24,351 nucleotides of DNA from Serpula lacrymans var. lacrymans S7.9 (GCF_000218685.1 NW_006763297.1:634220-658570); one strand, 5' to 3'; counted from the first letter of the stretch, positions 1-10,771 are shown. Notes: a model not told the origin generated them from the sequence alone. Numbers and translations: made by a program.

Positions 1-440
1 TCTGCTTGGAGGATCTCAGTTTTGAGCGAGATAGGTCCCAAGAGTATTTGCTTCCTGAGAGATATAAGAAAATCCCAGAAAGCGAGCAGAGCTGGGTGTG
101 TCCCAAGCGATCTGAGAATTGTTCGCTACCCCTGATACTGGGCCACTGGGAAGCAGAATGTCCTCGCCCGGTAGTGGATCCAATATGACTGCGACGGTCG
201 CGTCATCCCAGGGTGGTCTTCCACGTACAGGAATAAGCTAAGCTCCCCTAGCATAAGGAGTATCCAGATATTCCAGGACTGATTTGGAATTATATGGTGA
301 AAATGGTACTTTGTCTGTTGTGGCATAGGGCTTAACGCACAACGCGCAACGCAGTTTTAGGCAGGCAATCTGTAAAACGGGCAGAGTAAAAATGGGGCTA
401 TTGTGCGATCCATTTAGGACGATTAATGTTGAAAGTTGCT
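1..440. other. Left edge, no recognisable gene
   Basis: I see no long coding frame, repeat partner or RNA-gene fold in this stretch. The only open frames are about 60 codons long and lie on both strands without recognisable protein motifs. It borders the unidentified minus-strand fragment that begins at 441. Confidence 0.5.
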
Positions 441-1030
441 CTAAGCCAAAAGACCACGAACCTGAGGTATCACTGTGAAAAGTGGAGAGATGTCATAATG
501 GGTCCTTTTAGATGGCCTTACCAAATCATTTGGAGACGGTTCTTGTGAAAGAGATCGAGCTCTACATCGAGAAGTCCTAGCCTCATCTGTGAGCGGTTCA
601 GGATCTTGTATTTCGGACTCGTGTCTGTTTATTTTCCCCGGGCGTTTTCGGTCATAACTATGAAAATAAACAGACAAATATTCAAAGTCTGTGCTTTCAA
701 AGCTAGATAAATCATCTAGCGTGAAGTAGTCCCAGTCCGTAACGCCCGGGCTTGCCCCCCAGTCCTTGAGATCCCGAGCCCACGAGCCAAGCCTTCCTTG
801 TTCCTCCGACGCTAAAGTAGGAGGATCTAAAGCAAACTTGAATAGTTTCCTATCGGAAAGGTCTAAGAATGAATTCAGTTCATTGACAATACCCAAACGA
901 GGACAGATAGTGCGCACCAAAGTTGTATTCGCCAAAACTCGCACTGGTGTTCACCCAACCATTTGAATAACACGCAGCATTTACGAGAGCCCTCCCGTTT
1001 TCAACAAGAGACGTTGGCGAAGATAAGTGT
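441..1030 (-). pseudogene. Unidentified protein fragment downstream of the cyclin remnant
   Basis: On the minus strand a frame of about 167 codons (944 to 441) has protein-like composition: a hydrophobic/acidic first half (NELNSFLDLSDRKLFKFALD, then SWARDLKDWG and FEYLSVYF) and a basic, serine-rich tail (RCRARSLSQEPSPNDLVRPS). I do not recognise the family. It has no ATG near its start, and the frame opens only after stops that follow the end of the cyclin remnant. It is therefore probably an exon or a 5'-truncated gene fragment joined to the broken cyclin, not a whole gene. A splice from the cyclin into this frame cannot be excluded, but the sequence is unlike the second half of a cyclin. 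Confidence 0.35.
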
Positions 1031-2399
1031 ACGAAGAATCGGCACAGTACAAGAAGTGCGCAACGGATGGAGCCACAATTTCTTCAACCTTTGCCGCGAC
1101 AAAAAGGCAAGTGATACCGACTAGTTGCAACTTTGCAAGGGAAACGACGCGTGCGGAAAGGAATCGATCGATAAGGTTAACGCACAAGAACAGCGTTTCT
1201 GGCAAAAGACGAAAACGGACGTGGACTTGGACCAGCCAGTCAGTGAGGATTCCACGCATCTTCCACGCAAGCTCTTTCTGGCTTTCCATGTAGTTCGGGT
1301 TGGGCATAGTGGTAAGCTGCACGTTATGAATCATCGGTGATATAGTTAATGAGTATGTCAAAACAATGCGCACCTCGATCTCTTTCATGTAGTTAAAGAT
1401 CTCAATCACATACTCGCTAACCATCAAATGGTCGTCTGCATCCTCGGCATCGAGGTCATCCCATTGGTCACCGTAGGGATCTGCCTCTGGTTCACTATCT
1501 GCGTAAGCTTCAAGAGCAGCTTCTTCGGCTTCCTGTTGTAACTGTTCTTGTTCGAAGAGTTTCACTTCGTCAGGGATGTCTGAGGACGTGCGCCGCTTCT
1601 TGAAGACACGATTGTCCTCGACGTCATCCTCGTGCTTTGCGGGGGCCGAGTTGGCAGGCGAGTTGGAACCTCTGATGGACAAGTCTCGTCTACAACGGTT
1701 TGCAAAGCTAAACCCGAACGTCTCGTCGAGACCCGGCGTGGCTGAGGTTCTGCTGAGGGAGCTGCATTGGTAGTTGGATGGTCATCGATTGCCATGGCAT
1801 CTTCATCTGCAACCTTTCCAGACTCCTCCTTCACCTTGTCCAGATTCTGCACTTGAGGTGCCACAACTGTACTCCTTGTGGCAAGACGTGTCGTAGAACC
1901 TGAGACAGTGCACAATGGTTGCCTTGCTGCAGCAACCAGGGACGGTTTTGACTTGATCACGACGCCATCAAATTTCTCCTTAACCTCCTTGACGGGATCA
2001 GCTTCTTTCCTCTTCCCTTTGACTTCCTTAGCTGGAACATTAGTGGTTTTGTTCTTGTTCACAAATCTCGTGACTTCTCCCAGAGCCTCACGCTTTCTCT
2101 TCCCTTGAGCGGCGAGATTGACCTTGTTCTCATCATTACCGTTCGCCTTTGCTCAAGATGCAGCGGTTGCAGCAGTAGCTCAGGTCAGACCACCAATCGT
2201 AGCAGTACCAGAGCCATTCGATGATGGGGGTTTCACTCGGGCAGTAAGACGCGATGGACGAGCATTGGCATTCTCGTTATCTTTAAGAGTTGTCGTACGA
2301 GTTGTCCGCGTTACACGCCGTGTCTATTAAATGAGCGATGAAGTCACAACAACGAGCGAGTAAAAGATAGAGAAAGCTCACAGGAATATTCGAAGCCAT
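1030..2399 (-). pseudogene. Truncated and mutated B-type cyclin gene
   Basis: B-type cyclins activate Cdk1 to drive entry into mitosis. Reading leftward from the ATG at 2399, exon 1 encodes only six residues (MASNIP). An intron of 58 bp follows (2381-2324), then a long basic N-terminal region, an acidic stretch and a second intron (1373-1317, 57 bp). The cyclin box follows, with the hallmark MRGILTDWLVQVH segment and LIDRFLSARVVSLAKLQLVG. Similarity stops after CADSSYT near 1030, so the second cyclin fold is missing. In-frame TGA codons lie at 2182-2180 and 2155-2153, both easily derived from CGA. A frameshift near 1683-1690 separates the N-terminal part from the rest. Retained introns point to a DNA-level copy, not a retrocopy. 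The 148 bp between its ATG and the transposase stop codon is pyrimidine-rich on the coding strand near the ATG, like a fungal 5' leader. Identity as a cyclin is secure; the B-type call rests on the motif. Confidence 0.85.
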
Positions 2400-2547
2400 G
2401 AACAAGAAATGTCCGTTGAACAATAACTAGGATATGATAGACGACAGAAATGAAAAATGAAAGGGTAAGAACGTTGCAGACTGAAGCCAAAGGTGGAGAA
2501 CGACGGAATATCCATACTAGGGACTGCTTGTCTGTTCCCAGTTGTCC

Positions 2548-5500
2548 TTAGGTATGCTTCGCTGGCAATTCGGACCACATCTTCTTTGTGCGCAAGAACC
2601 AATCAGAATCGACTGTGTCAATGAGAAAGAAGTCGCCAGAAACTTCGTAGTCTGGGGCCATAGCTGCACCACGAACTATTGAACGAAGAGGGACGAACTC
2701 AGCATCTGAGCGTGACTTTTCCCGAATTCGCCAGAGCCCAAGGTCCTTGTCTTTGTGTCACCGCCGACCTACTGGAGCATCATATGGTTGAACCAGCGCA
2801 AACGGATAATCAACCTGATCAATGGTACAAATAAATAGCATGATGAGGCGAGCGAAAATCCTTGAGTCCACTGTTTGCAGTAGGACACAATCATATTGTG
2901 GATGATTGTAAAACCAAGGGTTACATCGAAGGTAATCGGTATATTGTCGCCAATCGACTATAGATTCATAGTCAACTTTCATGAAACAATATTCTGTAAT
3001 CTTGTCTTCAGCCCCCAATTTGATGCGTTTCCCACCAGGGAATGCTATATTATTTGCGCTGAAAAATATGTTAAGGTAATTTGAGAGCCTTATACGAAAG
3101 CTTGTGAATGCTGTATCATCCTTGCGTGCTTCTTCCAGGCCTTGAAATGATGTTGCAGGACACTTTGAGCCTAGCGACACATGACTCGTTTCGGTGATCT
3201 TCAAGTCAACTTCATCCCCTTCGAGATCACCCATTAACTGGCTATCAAAAGCTGCTATATCCTGGCGGATAAAGCATGACACCAGACACCAATGGTCAGC
3301 CTGAAGGATCTAAGTGATGATATCAGATACTGGTTGTCCTTATAAATTAGACAGACCAACCTGTTCAGCAACGTGTTTGAAGTTTGTTCGGAATCGATAA
3401 GAATCCTTGAGTGGGCCATGTAACTGCTCGTTTGGTTTTGTATTGTAGTTCCGGGTTACGCCTTTTGCTTCGATGTCTTCAAATGCATGTTTATTCATGT
3501 GCATCTTCGGAAAGTTCCAACTTTTGTCTCTAAGTCCATCTGCCGCCTTTAAATATTCCTGCACAAGTCTTTAATAATTAATGAAAAATAATGATGGCAA
3601 CCTACATCCATAGCTTGTGAAAATAGCTTCAAAGCTTGTCTACCAGCTGCAATAGTCTCTGTCGTGTGAACTGTTAGTCCTGTATACATATCAACATCAA
3701 GGAAGAGGCGAATGCTCTTCAAAAGAAGATGTGCTGGCTTGTGTAATCGAACATCAAATATATTGTGCGAAGCAAAGATAACCATCTACAATAGGTATTT
3801 AAAAAACGACGAAGGACGAACCATACTGATTATACCTTGGATATATCTTCATGCTTTGTTGCATCCGAAAATTCTATGCTAGCCACTCTGTCAAAATGGT
3901 TCAGATTTCGCCAACGAGGCATACCATTGAACCTAGTGTGATTTAATATATGTTATAAGTGTTAATAAGATAAGAGTGCGTACTGATTATCAAGCTGATG
4001 GGATGCTGCTCGGCCCTCTGCTTCTATCCAGAATAGAAACTCCTTCCAGAGATGATGGCCCCATAGGCCACTATTATGTGCATGTAGCCGGTCCCAAGAT
4101 AATGCTTGATGCACATCAGAGTAACGGAACCTCCAAAAGACATTCTTATCCCATATGAGCATAATATAGCAGTATTAAAGATATCTCACCTTAACAGGAC
4201 GAAGTCCACAGTTCTTGAGGACAATTTCCTTGTCTGCCGCTGTTTGCTGCTGCTCCGCTTCTAGTAATATAGATTCTGAATGAGCACTGGTCCGACGAGT
4301 AAATGTCTGTGTTGTATCTGAAAGTTTGTCCCTCGGTACAAGGCATATTGGGCACGGAAAATTACAATTTGTCCCACGTAATGAAGACATTGCACATCTA
4401 TGAAGGATAAATAACTAGTTGATGAATACAAAGAATTTACTTACTGTTCCTCGTAGTCAGCAGAAAGTATCAAAATAATAGGGAAAAGATAAAGAACATC
4501 ACCCTCAGTGCGCTGATAATAATAGCCAGTCTTGGCGTGAAGTTCTAAAGATTCAACAACTTTCAAAAATGATTCATGTCATACGACATTCTTGAAGTTA
4601 GCAAAACTCTTTTTACCCTTATGTTCCTCATCTTCCGGCACCTGTAATGAATAACCATTATGCTCTGTATAATAGTGTGGATTGAATAATATATACCACC
4701 GGAAGCCACCCTACAACTCTTCCACCTCCGACACCTGTACCATTTCGGATATCAGTGGGCAAGTTTGCACATCGTGCAATTACGGGATAGCCCTTTACAG
4801 TCCCGAAAGAAGACAGAATTGTTTTATCAGCATATAAAATAAAACATAGAGGCTTTCCACCATCTGGAAGCCTTGACTACAACATGTACATTAATTGTAT
4901 ACAATAGCAAATAAGTTCAACATCACGTACTTGAATATCCCAGAAATCCCCAGCTGTCCATGGTTCGTCAATGAATTGTACAAAATTGTCACCGTTAAAT
5001 TTGGAAAGCCGTTCGGCATCAAATACAAAGTGCTCTGAGAGGTGCGGGTTCCCTAATAAGTCCAATGCCCAATCCCACAGCGAACGAAAATGAACATCAA
5101 AGGAATGGTCTTTGCCTTGATATGGTACATTGATTACAGTCTTTTCAAACTGGACTTATTTGTTGTCAGTTCTCATACGCAATAAATGTGTACAATATCA
5201 CAAACCGGAGTTAGGGCATGAGAAGCAATCTTCCATGTCTCGTAAAGGTCAGATTGATCTTTCAGAGTGAACGAGCCAGGGTCTTGTATACTCTGGTGAA
5301 TGACCTTGACTAATCTATTTATCTGGTCTTTATTTAACGCTGCTTCAAGAGCGACCTCCGCAAATTCAAAGTCGACCCGGGATTTGAATGGCTGCCACGG
5401 ACATGAGTTTTTGATGCGTGCTTTGCCAGAAAATCCACGTTTGAAATCAGAGAAATGGTCCACTTTTGCAGTGCGGCCACTTGTAGGGTGGTACTCAGTT

Positions 5501-5993
5501 TTGATATCATCTATTTGAAGACTTTCCCCCATGAAGTTCAGCCCGACAGGGGGTGCATCATGAAAACGAGATGATCCTGTAAAGATAAAATAGTAACGAC
5601 CGACAAGCACCAGACTGATATATACCTACCATAGTTATCTTCTACGTCAAAATTGGTGTCGGTGTTTTCCCATACATGTTTTGACGAAGATCCCACTGCA
5701 AATTGTTTCTCTAGTTTTTTCGCTAAGCAGAAACGTTAATGAGTACTCAGTTTCCATGTCAGACTGATCTGCCTACCTTCTTTTTTTTCTTTCCGAAGCT
5801 GCTTGTCTAATTGAAGGTCTTGCGCCAAATCTGCCATCCGCTTTATACATGTTGCTTTGTGTCTGGGGAGGCCCATAGGCTTGAAACGTCCCCCGCAGGA
5901 AGGGCAAGCTTTGAGGCCATCATCGTGATTGTCGAGAGCAATAGATTCTGTGTGGAGATACACACTGGGAACCTTTTGCTTGTCCTTCGGCAT
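2548..5993 (-). pseudogene. Plavaka-type DNA transposase, left copy, C-terminus complete
   Basis: Plavaka transposases are CACTA-related cut-and-paste enzymes widespread in Agaricomycetes. The start is MPKDKQKVPS at 5993. It is followed by an N-terminal CPSCGG...H...C zinc finger, the conserved SLWDWALDLL and FILYADKT blocks, the GTVKGYPV segment, LFPIILILSADYEEQ with a CPICLVPRD zinc motif, and GLWGHHLW. A C-terminal DSDWFLRT block ends at the stop 2550-2548. Exons inferred from splice signals and phase are 5993-5777, 5722-5630, 5576-5206, 5149-4931, 4876-4700, 4641-4445, 4397-4190, 4144-3984, 3933-3836, 3785-3606, 3558-3361 and 3300-2548, with introns of 45-60 bp. Two in-frame TGA codons break it: 4581-4579, where family members carry Trp (before HESFL), and 2760-2758, after which the same frame stays open to the natural end. 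No CACTA-like terminal repeat was found next to either end. Positions 5993-4039 are duplicated in the right arm. Confidence 0.85.
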
Positions 5994-6286
5994 GTTTATC
6001 AAGGAGTTGTTGATACAGAGTTGTTGAGGATAGAGCTTGAAGCCAGTACAGATATACAGTTATGGGCGAAGCTGACTATGTACAGACAGATTGAAGGACG
6101 TCGTCGTTGGTGAGAGCGAATCGATGCGGACGCAATACGGTTGCCATCTGGTTGCAACCGAACCGGCCGACTGTTAGTAAGCTACACTGCTTGCACGCTG
6201 CTTATCACACCAACCCAATCATGTGCTCTTGCAACCAGTATAGGAAATCTCCGACATGACATGAACGATTCTTTCTACCCCACCCA
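5994..6286 (-). promoter_or_regulatory. Upstream region of the Plavaka gene (left arm)
   Basis: About 290 bp separate the transposase ATG from the TIR element and should hold its promoter and 5' leader. On the coding strand the last 100 bp are rich in C and T with CAACAACTC repeats, as expected of a fungal 5' leader. No clear TATA box was identified. The right arm holds the same sequence at 22067-22359. Confidence 0.4.
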
Positions 6287-7341
6287 GGACCCCCGCGTAT
6301 TGGTATAAATGTCCTATCCAAAATCGCCAAATTTTGGCCTTTCCGTCTTTACTGATTTGGCTCAGTTCCGTCCGCATTGTACTCGGACCTCAATTTTTGC
6401 CCTGCCATCCGTCCGCCAAAAGGATACTACCTCAATTCACGAGCACCTTGTCCGCTTGGCAGGATACAAATTTGGATCATGAGGGATCCGTCCACACAGC
6501 AAGATATGACCTCAGATTGCGAGGGATCCGTCCACAAAAACAGAGAGAGGACAGTAAGTAGAATGCTATAGTATGACTAGTGTACAAAGGGAGGTATATA
6601 TATGTATTAGTAGTCAATAAAAAGTAAAAAAGGGATGCCAATCAGATATCTTTGTCACCGCTGAAGGTATCCTCTTTGCCGTCAATGCCCTCTGCCCCCG
6701 AATCTTCTGCATCATTGGCACTGTTTGGCAATGCATCTGCGACAACTGGCCCTCCCCCACAGTGGGCTTTGATAAGAAGCTGTATGGCGGTGTGAACAGC
6801 ATGAATCCTGTGGCACAATGCTTGCATAATACCCGTAGAGAAGGGACAGAGTGTGACTAAGGTGAAAGGGTGGGCATTGTCGGTTTTGATGGAACAAATG
6901 GTGAGCACAAACATACCTAGTGTTCAGGGCTACAATATTGAGTTGCAAGACAGTGAGAAAAGTGACCGTCGCTCGGCACTGGGGTTTGGCAACATTGTGG
7001 CACAGCGCAAAAAGAGTTGCTGTGAAAGTACGGTCGTGTTAGGTTGTGTGACAACACAGCGCACCGCATATGACAACGTGCACTCAATGTATGTGGTTGA
7101 CTGAGGGTTTGCCAGCGGTAGGTGAGATCAACATGAACCCACATGCCGTCGAAGCCTCATCCATCCAAAGATCTGATCAGACATTGCTACCGACACACCC
7201 CGCCCGTCCGCCTCCCAGGATCAGACATTTGCCAGATTTTTGGCCTTTCCATCAGCATAGAGATCGGACATCAGGCCATTTTTAGGGTGGTTTCCGTCCG
7301 CCCAGTGGATACCACATCCAAGCCGATATGCGGGGGTCCTC
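6287..7341. mobile_element. Putative non-autonomous TIR DNA element (left arm copy)
   Basis: The two ends carry imperfect inverted repeats built on GGACCCCCGC(A/G)TAT(C/T)GG. The sub-terminal regions are full of short repeats of the type GCGGACGGA (at least six) and of GGAAAGGCCAAAA. Clustered sub-terminal repeats of this sort are typical of CACTA- and hAT-like elements. The interior has no convincing protein. Flanks read tggatggg on one side and tgggtggg on the other, an imperfect 8-bp match, so the exact borders and superfamily are uncertain. It sits just upstream of the Plavaka gene. It could instead be the sub-terminal region of the Plavaka element itself. Confidence 0.5.
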
Positions 7342-7918
7342 CCCATCCAGGCTGCGAGAATTTAGGACATGCAACAAAAAATTGGCCATAGTGAGAGAGA
7401 TATGCCGCCTTTGGCAGCCCGGAAAAGTAGAGTAATTTGACTCCTGTACCTAGCAAGTCTTCTTTTGTGCCTGCCACCTATAGCTCACTACCTGCTTCAG
7501 TGTTTGAAGTGCCAGTGATATCAATGGTTCAATGAGAAAACCAAGACTTGTGAAACCAAAGATAACTTATGTGCAATATTTGGGAGCTCCTCCTTTAAGT
7601 TGGCTAATTTCCTCCTCTAAGGTGGCTATACACCTTTGAGTTCTTGCACTAGCAACAAGAGAACCATGGTGATTGTTGCTATTGTTGTCCTGAGAGCTGT
7701 TGATATCAATAGATGATTGACTCTGAAACATATATAGCAAATCCAGGTTGGTATTGTTACTTACTGCAACCAATGCCTTTTTATCTTCTACGCACTCAGA
7801 GTACTCTGAGTTGTCTCTGAGATTTTCCTATCAGGCTGTCAATAAGCACAGAATTGCCAATCTCAATTCATGCTCAAGTCTGGCTAAATTGTGGGCTGGT
7901 TAGCATTCCAAATCTGAG
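7342..7918 (-). other. Relic with a coiled-coil-like protein fragment (left arm)
   Basis: On the minus strand a 68-codon frame (7773-7567) encodes a Ser/Asn-rich segment followed by RTQRCIATLEEEISQLKGG, a heptad-like stretch resembling a coiled coil. Upstream in the same direction the frame can be followed through two adjacent stops as LARLEHELRLAILCLLTA. This suggests an eroded longer protein, which I do not recognise. The rest of the interval shows nothing further. The mirrored copy is at 20435-21011. Confidence 0.3.
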
Positions 7919-8179
7919 TGTTACAATACACAATTTTTGGACCTTTCCTTTAATTTTCATTCTCCGCTTTAACCTTTTTACTATAGTTCACACTCCGTGC
8001 CATGCGGCACTTTCCTTTTCGTTCTAACTCCACTTTCTCGCGCAACACTGCCTTTATCCTTCTTTTAGACACAAAGTCTCTCACGCAGTGGAGCTGGTCA
8101 CATGGGCTGCGCCCTCTGACATCATCAGCCACTGCTTTTATCAACTGTACAGTACATAGGTACAAACACTCTGTATTAG

Positions 8180-8187
8180 TATAAATA
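8180..8187 (+). promoter_or_regulatory. TATA box of the second LTR family
   Basis: The sequence tataaata lies in the middle of the LTR. The solo LTR at 10198-10598, read on its minus strand, has a TATA-like gtatatatac at the corresponding position, and both are followed by the same hairpin-forming block. The transcript would start near 8205-8220. Confidence 0.6.
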
Positions 8188-8201
8188 CCCCAACAGATCA
8201 A

Positions 8202-8224
8202 GGAGACTCCTCAGCGAGTCCTCC
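8202..8224 (+). promoter_or_regulatory. Conserved hairpin at the predicted 5' end of the LTR transcript
   Basis: GGA-GACTC (8202-8209) can pair with GAGTC-c-TCC (8216-8224) around a six-base loop, with one bulged base. The block is conserved with the solo LTR at 10198-10598 (there on the minus strand, around 10309-10330), while flanking sequence has diverged. Its right half is complementary to the primer site at 8337-8346. Confidence 0.5.
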
Positions 8225-8334
8225 TGTTGTTAACCAACAAACTCTCTGCAGCCTAAGGGGTAACCACTTCCCATTCACTACCTTTATAAATGTATTCTTG
8301 TGTGCGCCAGAGTAACTAACTCTTGGTTGTTACA

Positions 8335-8518
8335 TTAGGACTTGCTCTTCTACTCTCTCGCACAATTGTGCAAAAAGACCCACTGGGCACCCGGACTCCA
8401 GGGTGAAGGAGATTTGGTTATTGGTTGGGAATATCCCGCATAGCAGATAGGTGTGCTCCTAGCGACAGCCTTGTAGTGCTTTGGGAGAAGAACCAATACC
8501 TGTGATATGCGGCCCCCA
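8335..8518 (+). other. Leader stub of the second LTR family with putative self-primer site
   Basis: Immediately after the LTR, aggacttgct (8337-8346) is complementary to agcgagtcct (8213-8222) near the predicted transcript start, with a single G-U pair. The remaining 170 bp up to the arm border has no recognised protein. It ends abruptly at 8518, where Gypsy copy 1 starts in this arm; in the mirrored arm the neighbour at 19834 is different. The element is thus truncated identically in both arms. Confidence 0.5.
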
Positions 8519-8896
8519 CTACCAGAATCAATCGGATACAACATGATAATGGTAGTCATAGATTGATTTACAAAGATGATCAAAGCAATTCCCACACAAA
8601 TGGAAATCACATTGGAAGGAGTAGCGCGATTATTTAGAGATCACGTATTTAGAAACCACGGCATACCCGACAAGATCATTTCAGATCGGGGACCGCAGTT
8701 TATTTCTAAATTCATGAAAGACCTACACACACTCCTTCAAATAAAAGCAAATCCATCAATGGCATGGCACCCACAGACGGATGGACAAACAGAGAGGATC
8801 TATCAAGAGATAGAACAATATCTCAGGATCTTCGTAAACCATAAACAAGATGATTGGGCAGAATGGCTTACCTTAGCAGAATTTTCATATAACAAC

Positions 8897-9593
8897 TGTG
8901 AGGCAACGATAAACTATAACAAAAACAAGCCCTGTCTCCTTCTGCGCTTGCAGGGAGTAAAAGGTTTGATGAGCTTGAGGTCGACAGACGCTAGTAAATA
9001 TAGCGAGTAGAGGACTTTGAGAGGTAAGCTTCAAAGGTTTCCGTTGAGGAGTAAAACGGGTAAATTCAGTAATAGAAAACTAAGGAGCCATACATGAATA
9101 GGTAAGGCTTTATATAGTGAACTGTTCGTTCCTCAGACCGAAAGGAGAATATATGAAAAGTGGTCTGAAGAATCAATCGGCCAATAAGAAAAAGAGAGAA
9201 CAACTATCGTACAACTTTTAACTTGATTAATCAGCGGTGAGAGATTTGTACTAATAATAGAGGTTTGTTACACATGTTCAGGAACCGTATCCTCATGATA
9301 AGGTACAATCCTGAACAAGGCGTTTATTAGTGTATCCAGGCTTTACTGGGGCTTGGAGCTGGTTGGCGAGATGCCTATTACCAGTCCTTACTCAGTGTGC
9401 TGGCTGGCTGGGAGTGATACCCAGTCTCTGATCTGTGATATAAAATGGTAGCGATGGTTAAGAAAGCCTGTGAGGGCTATGAGAAGTAAAACGGCAAATG
9501 ATACCTCTAGCCCTAGAGCCAGAGGTGTAACGGGAAAAGCGTTTGAGAACCAAGTTATAGCGAAGATAAGAAAATAATAAAATGGTTCTTACA
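8897..9593 (+). mobile_element. Solo LTR, 697 bp, third family
   Basis: The insertion starts TGTGAGGCAACG and ends GGTTCTTACA and interrupts the integrase frame of copy 1. It is flanked by the 5-bp target duplication acaac (8892-8896 and 9594-9598); copy 2 has a single acaac at the same place. No internal coding sequence is present, so it is a solo LTR left after LTR-LTR recombination. A TATA-like ctttatatag near 9107 suggests plus orientation. I found no other member in the window. Confidence 0.9.
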
Positions 9594-10197
9594 ACAACAA
9601 GCAACATTCTGCAACAGGATATAGCCCATTCTACTTAAATCATGGACACCATCCGAGAACACAGGAAGTAGTGAGAGTGGAGGTAAAAAAATGAAAATGC
9701 AGAAGATTTCATAAAAAGAATGACAGAGACGAGGAAGAAAGCAGAAGAGTCATTACGAAAAGCAGCAGAACAGATGAAAAAACAGTATGACAAAAAGAAA
9801 AGAGAAGCAGTGGAATATAAAGTAGGAGATAAAGTATATGTGAAAGCAACCAACATTTTGACGGACCGACCAGCTAAAAAGCTAGACGATAAAAGACACG
9901 GTCCATTTGAAATACTGGAAAAAATAGGTGAATCAGCCTACAAACTATTACTACCACCAACATGGCGACCTATTCATCCAGTCTTCAATGAAATAAAACT
10001 TACACCATACAAAGAACCACAATTCCCCTCTCAAGGGAAACCCAAACCGATACCACCGGTGATAGTGGACGGACAAGAGGAATACAAAGTTGATGAAGTT
10101 TTAGACTCACGTCTCAAAAGAGGAAAATTGGAATATCTAGTATATTAGAAAAACTATCCAAAAGAGGAACACACATGGGAACCCGAACAACACCTAA

Positions 10198-10598
10198 TGT
10201 AACAACCAAGAGTGATTTACTCTGGCGCACATAGGAACACACTATAGTAGATAAAGAAGGAGGGATCACCCCTCAGGTTTCAGTGAGTTAGTTGTGCTAG
10301 ACAACAGGAGGACTCGCTGAGGAGTCTCCATGTATTGCTCCTGTATATATACTAAAATACATGAGGTACTGTACAGTTGTAAATAAAGTTTAAAGTCCGA
10401 TGTCTAGCATGTGACCTGTCACATGGTGAGTCTAGACTTTGGTCAGGTGATGTGTCACATGACTTGGTCATGTGACTTATAAAAGTCGAAAATGTAAAGT
10501 AAAGTAAATGGTCACATGACTGGTCATGTGACTTGGAAAATGAAAAGTTAAAGTACAAAAGTGAAGCGTAAGTAGGTGCTGGTATGTCAATTGTAACA
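10198..10598 (-). mobile_element. Solo LTR, 401 bp, second family
   Basis: This TG...CA-bounded insertion in the chromodomain region of copy 1 is flanked by the 5-bp duplication cctaa (10193-10197 and 10599-10603); copy 2 has one cctaa there. It shares its ends and a central block with the LTR in the inverted-repeat arms. Read on the minus strand it has the expected order: paired CACATG/CATGTG boxes, a TATA-like gtatatatac, the conserved hairpin block, then the U5 end GGTTGTTACA. The two copies differ strongly in U3, so they are old or belong to subfamilies. Confidence 0.9.
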
Positions 10599-10771
10599 CC
10601 TAACCAATTCACCAGACAAGGTGAAAACATTCCACGATAAAAATCCTAATGCACTACATTTCCAACCTTTCGAAAATTTTACTATGACGAGAGTACGAAA
10701 ACAATTATTTAATTGGGAAAACGGGAAATATGACCCTCACTTTTGAGACAAAAGTCTTAAAGAGGGGGTAA

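Larger units (their letters stand above)
7919..8334 (+). mobile_element. LTR of a second retrotransposon family (left arm), 5' LTR orientation
   Basis: A 416-bp sequence begins TGTTACAATA and ends GGTTGTTACA, so it is bounded by TG...CA. It has a TATA box (tataaata, 8180-8187) followed about 30 bp later by a conserved block that is also present in the solo LTR at 10198-10598. Promoter order sets the orientation as plus in this arm. The flanks (ctgag before, ttagg after) are not a target duplication. The sequence after it looks like the start of an internal region with a primer site at 8337-8346. This is therefore best read as the 5' LTR of an element whose remainder is lost. Confidence 0.75.
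4039..8518. repeat. Left arm of 4.48-kb inverted repeat
   Basis: This segment is the reverse complement of 19835-24314. Mirrored features obey i + j = 28353 from end to end, so there is no net insertion or deletion, and every translated frame I compared (coding or not) is identical in the two arms. The one difference I saw lies near the inner edge (t at 8510 against g at 19843). At the inner edge the match stops at 8518, where copy 1 of the Gypsy element begins with 2-3 bp of shared sequence (cca). At the outer edge it stops at 4039, inside a Plavaka exon. Contents from outside in are Plavaka exons, the Plavaka upstream region, a TIR element, a protein relic, and an LTR plus leader stub. Confidence 0.93.
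8516..10771 (+). pseudogene. Gypsy copy 1: integrase to chromodomain fragment, split by two solo LTRs
   Basis: This is the 3' part of the same Gypsy family as copy 2, beginning inside the integrase core (LPESNG region). It runs through the catalytic-core segment FRDHVFRNHGIPDKIISDRG, the TDGQTER motif, the C-terminal integrase region and part of the chromodomain. It is 5'-truncated at the border of the left inverted-repeat arm. Breaks are a TGA at 8564-8566, solo LTRs at 8897-9593 and 10198-10598, an extra A in an A run near 9686-9692, and a TAG at 10146-10148 where copy 2 encodes the chromodomain Trp (LVHWKNYP). A short deletion lies after the second LTR relative to copy 2. A polypurine tract (agaggggg, about 10761-10768) precedes the 3' LTR. 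Confidence 0.9.

Noticed and set aside
7950..8201. 83-codon minus-strand frame in the left arm (and 20152-20403 in the right arm)
   Set aside because: It lies entirely inside an LTR, overlaps its TATA region on the other strand and has no protein motif.
10352..10630. 92-codon minus-strand frame
   Set aside because: It is an open stretch across U3 repeats of a solo LTR and its flank; the repeated SHDQSCD-type residues come from the CACATG/CATGTG palindromes.
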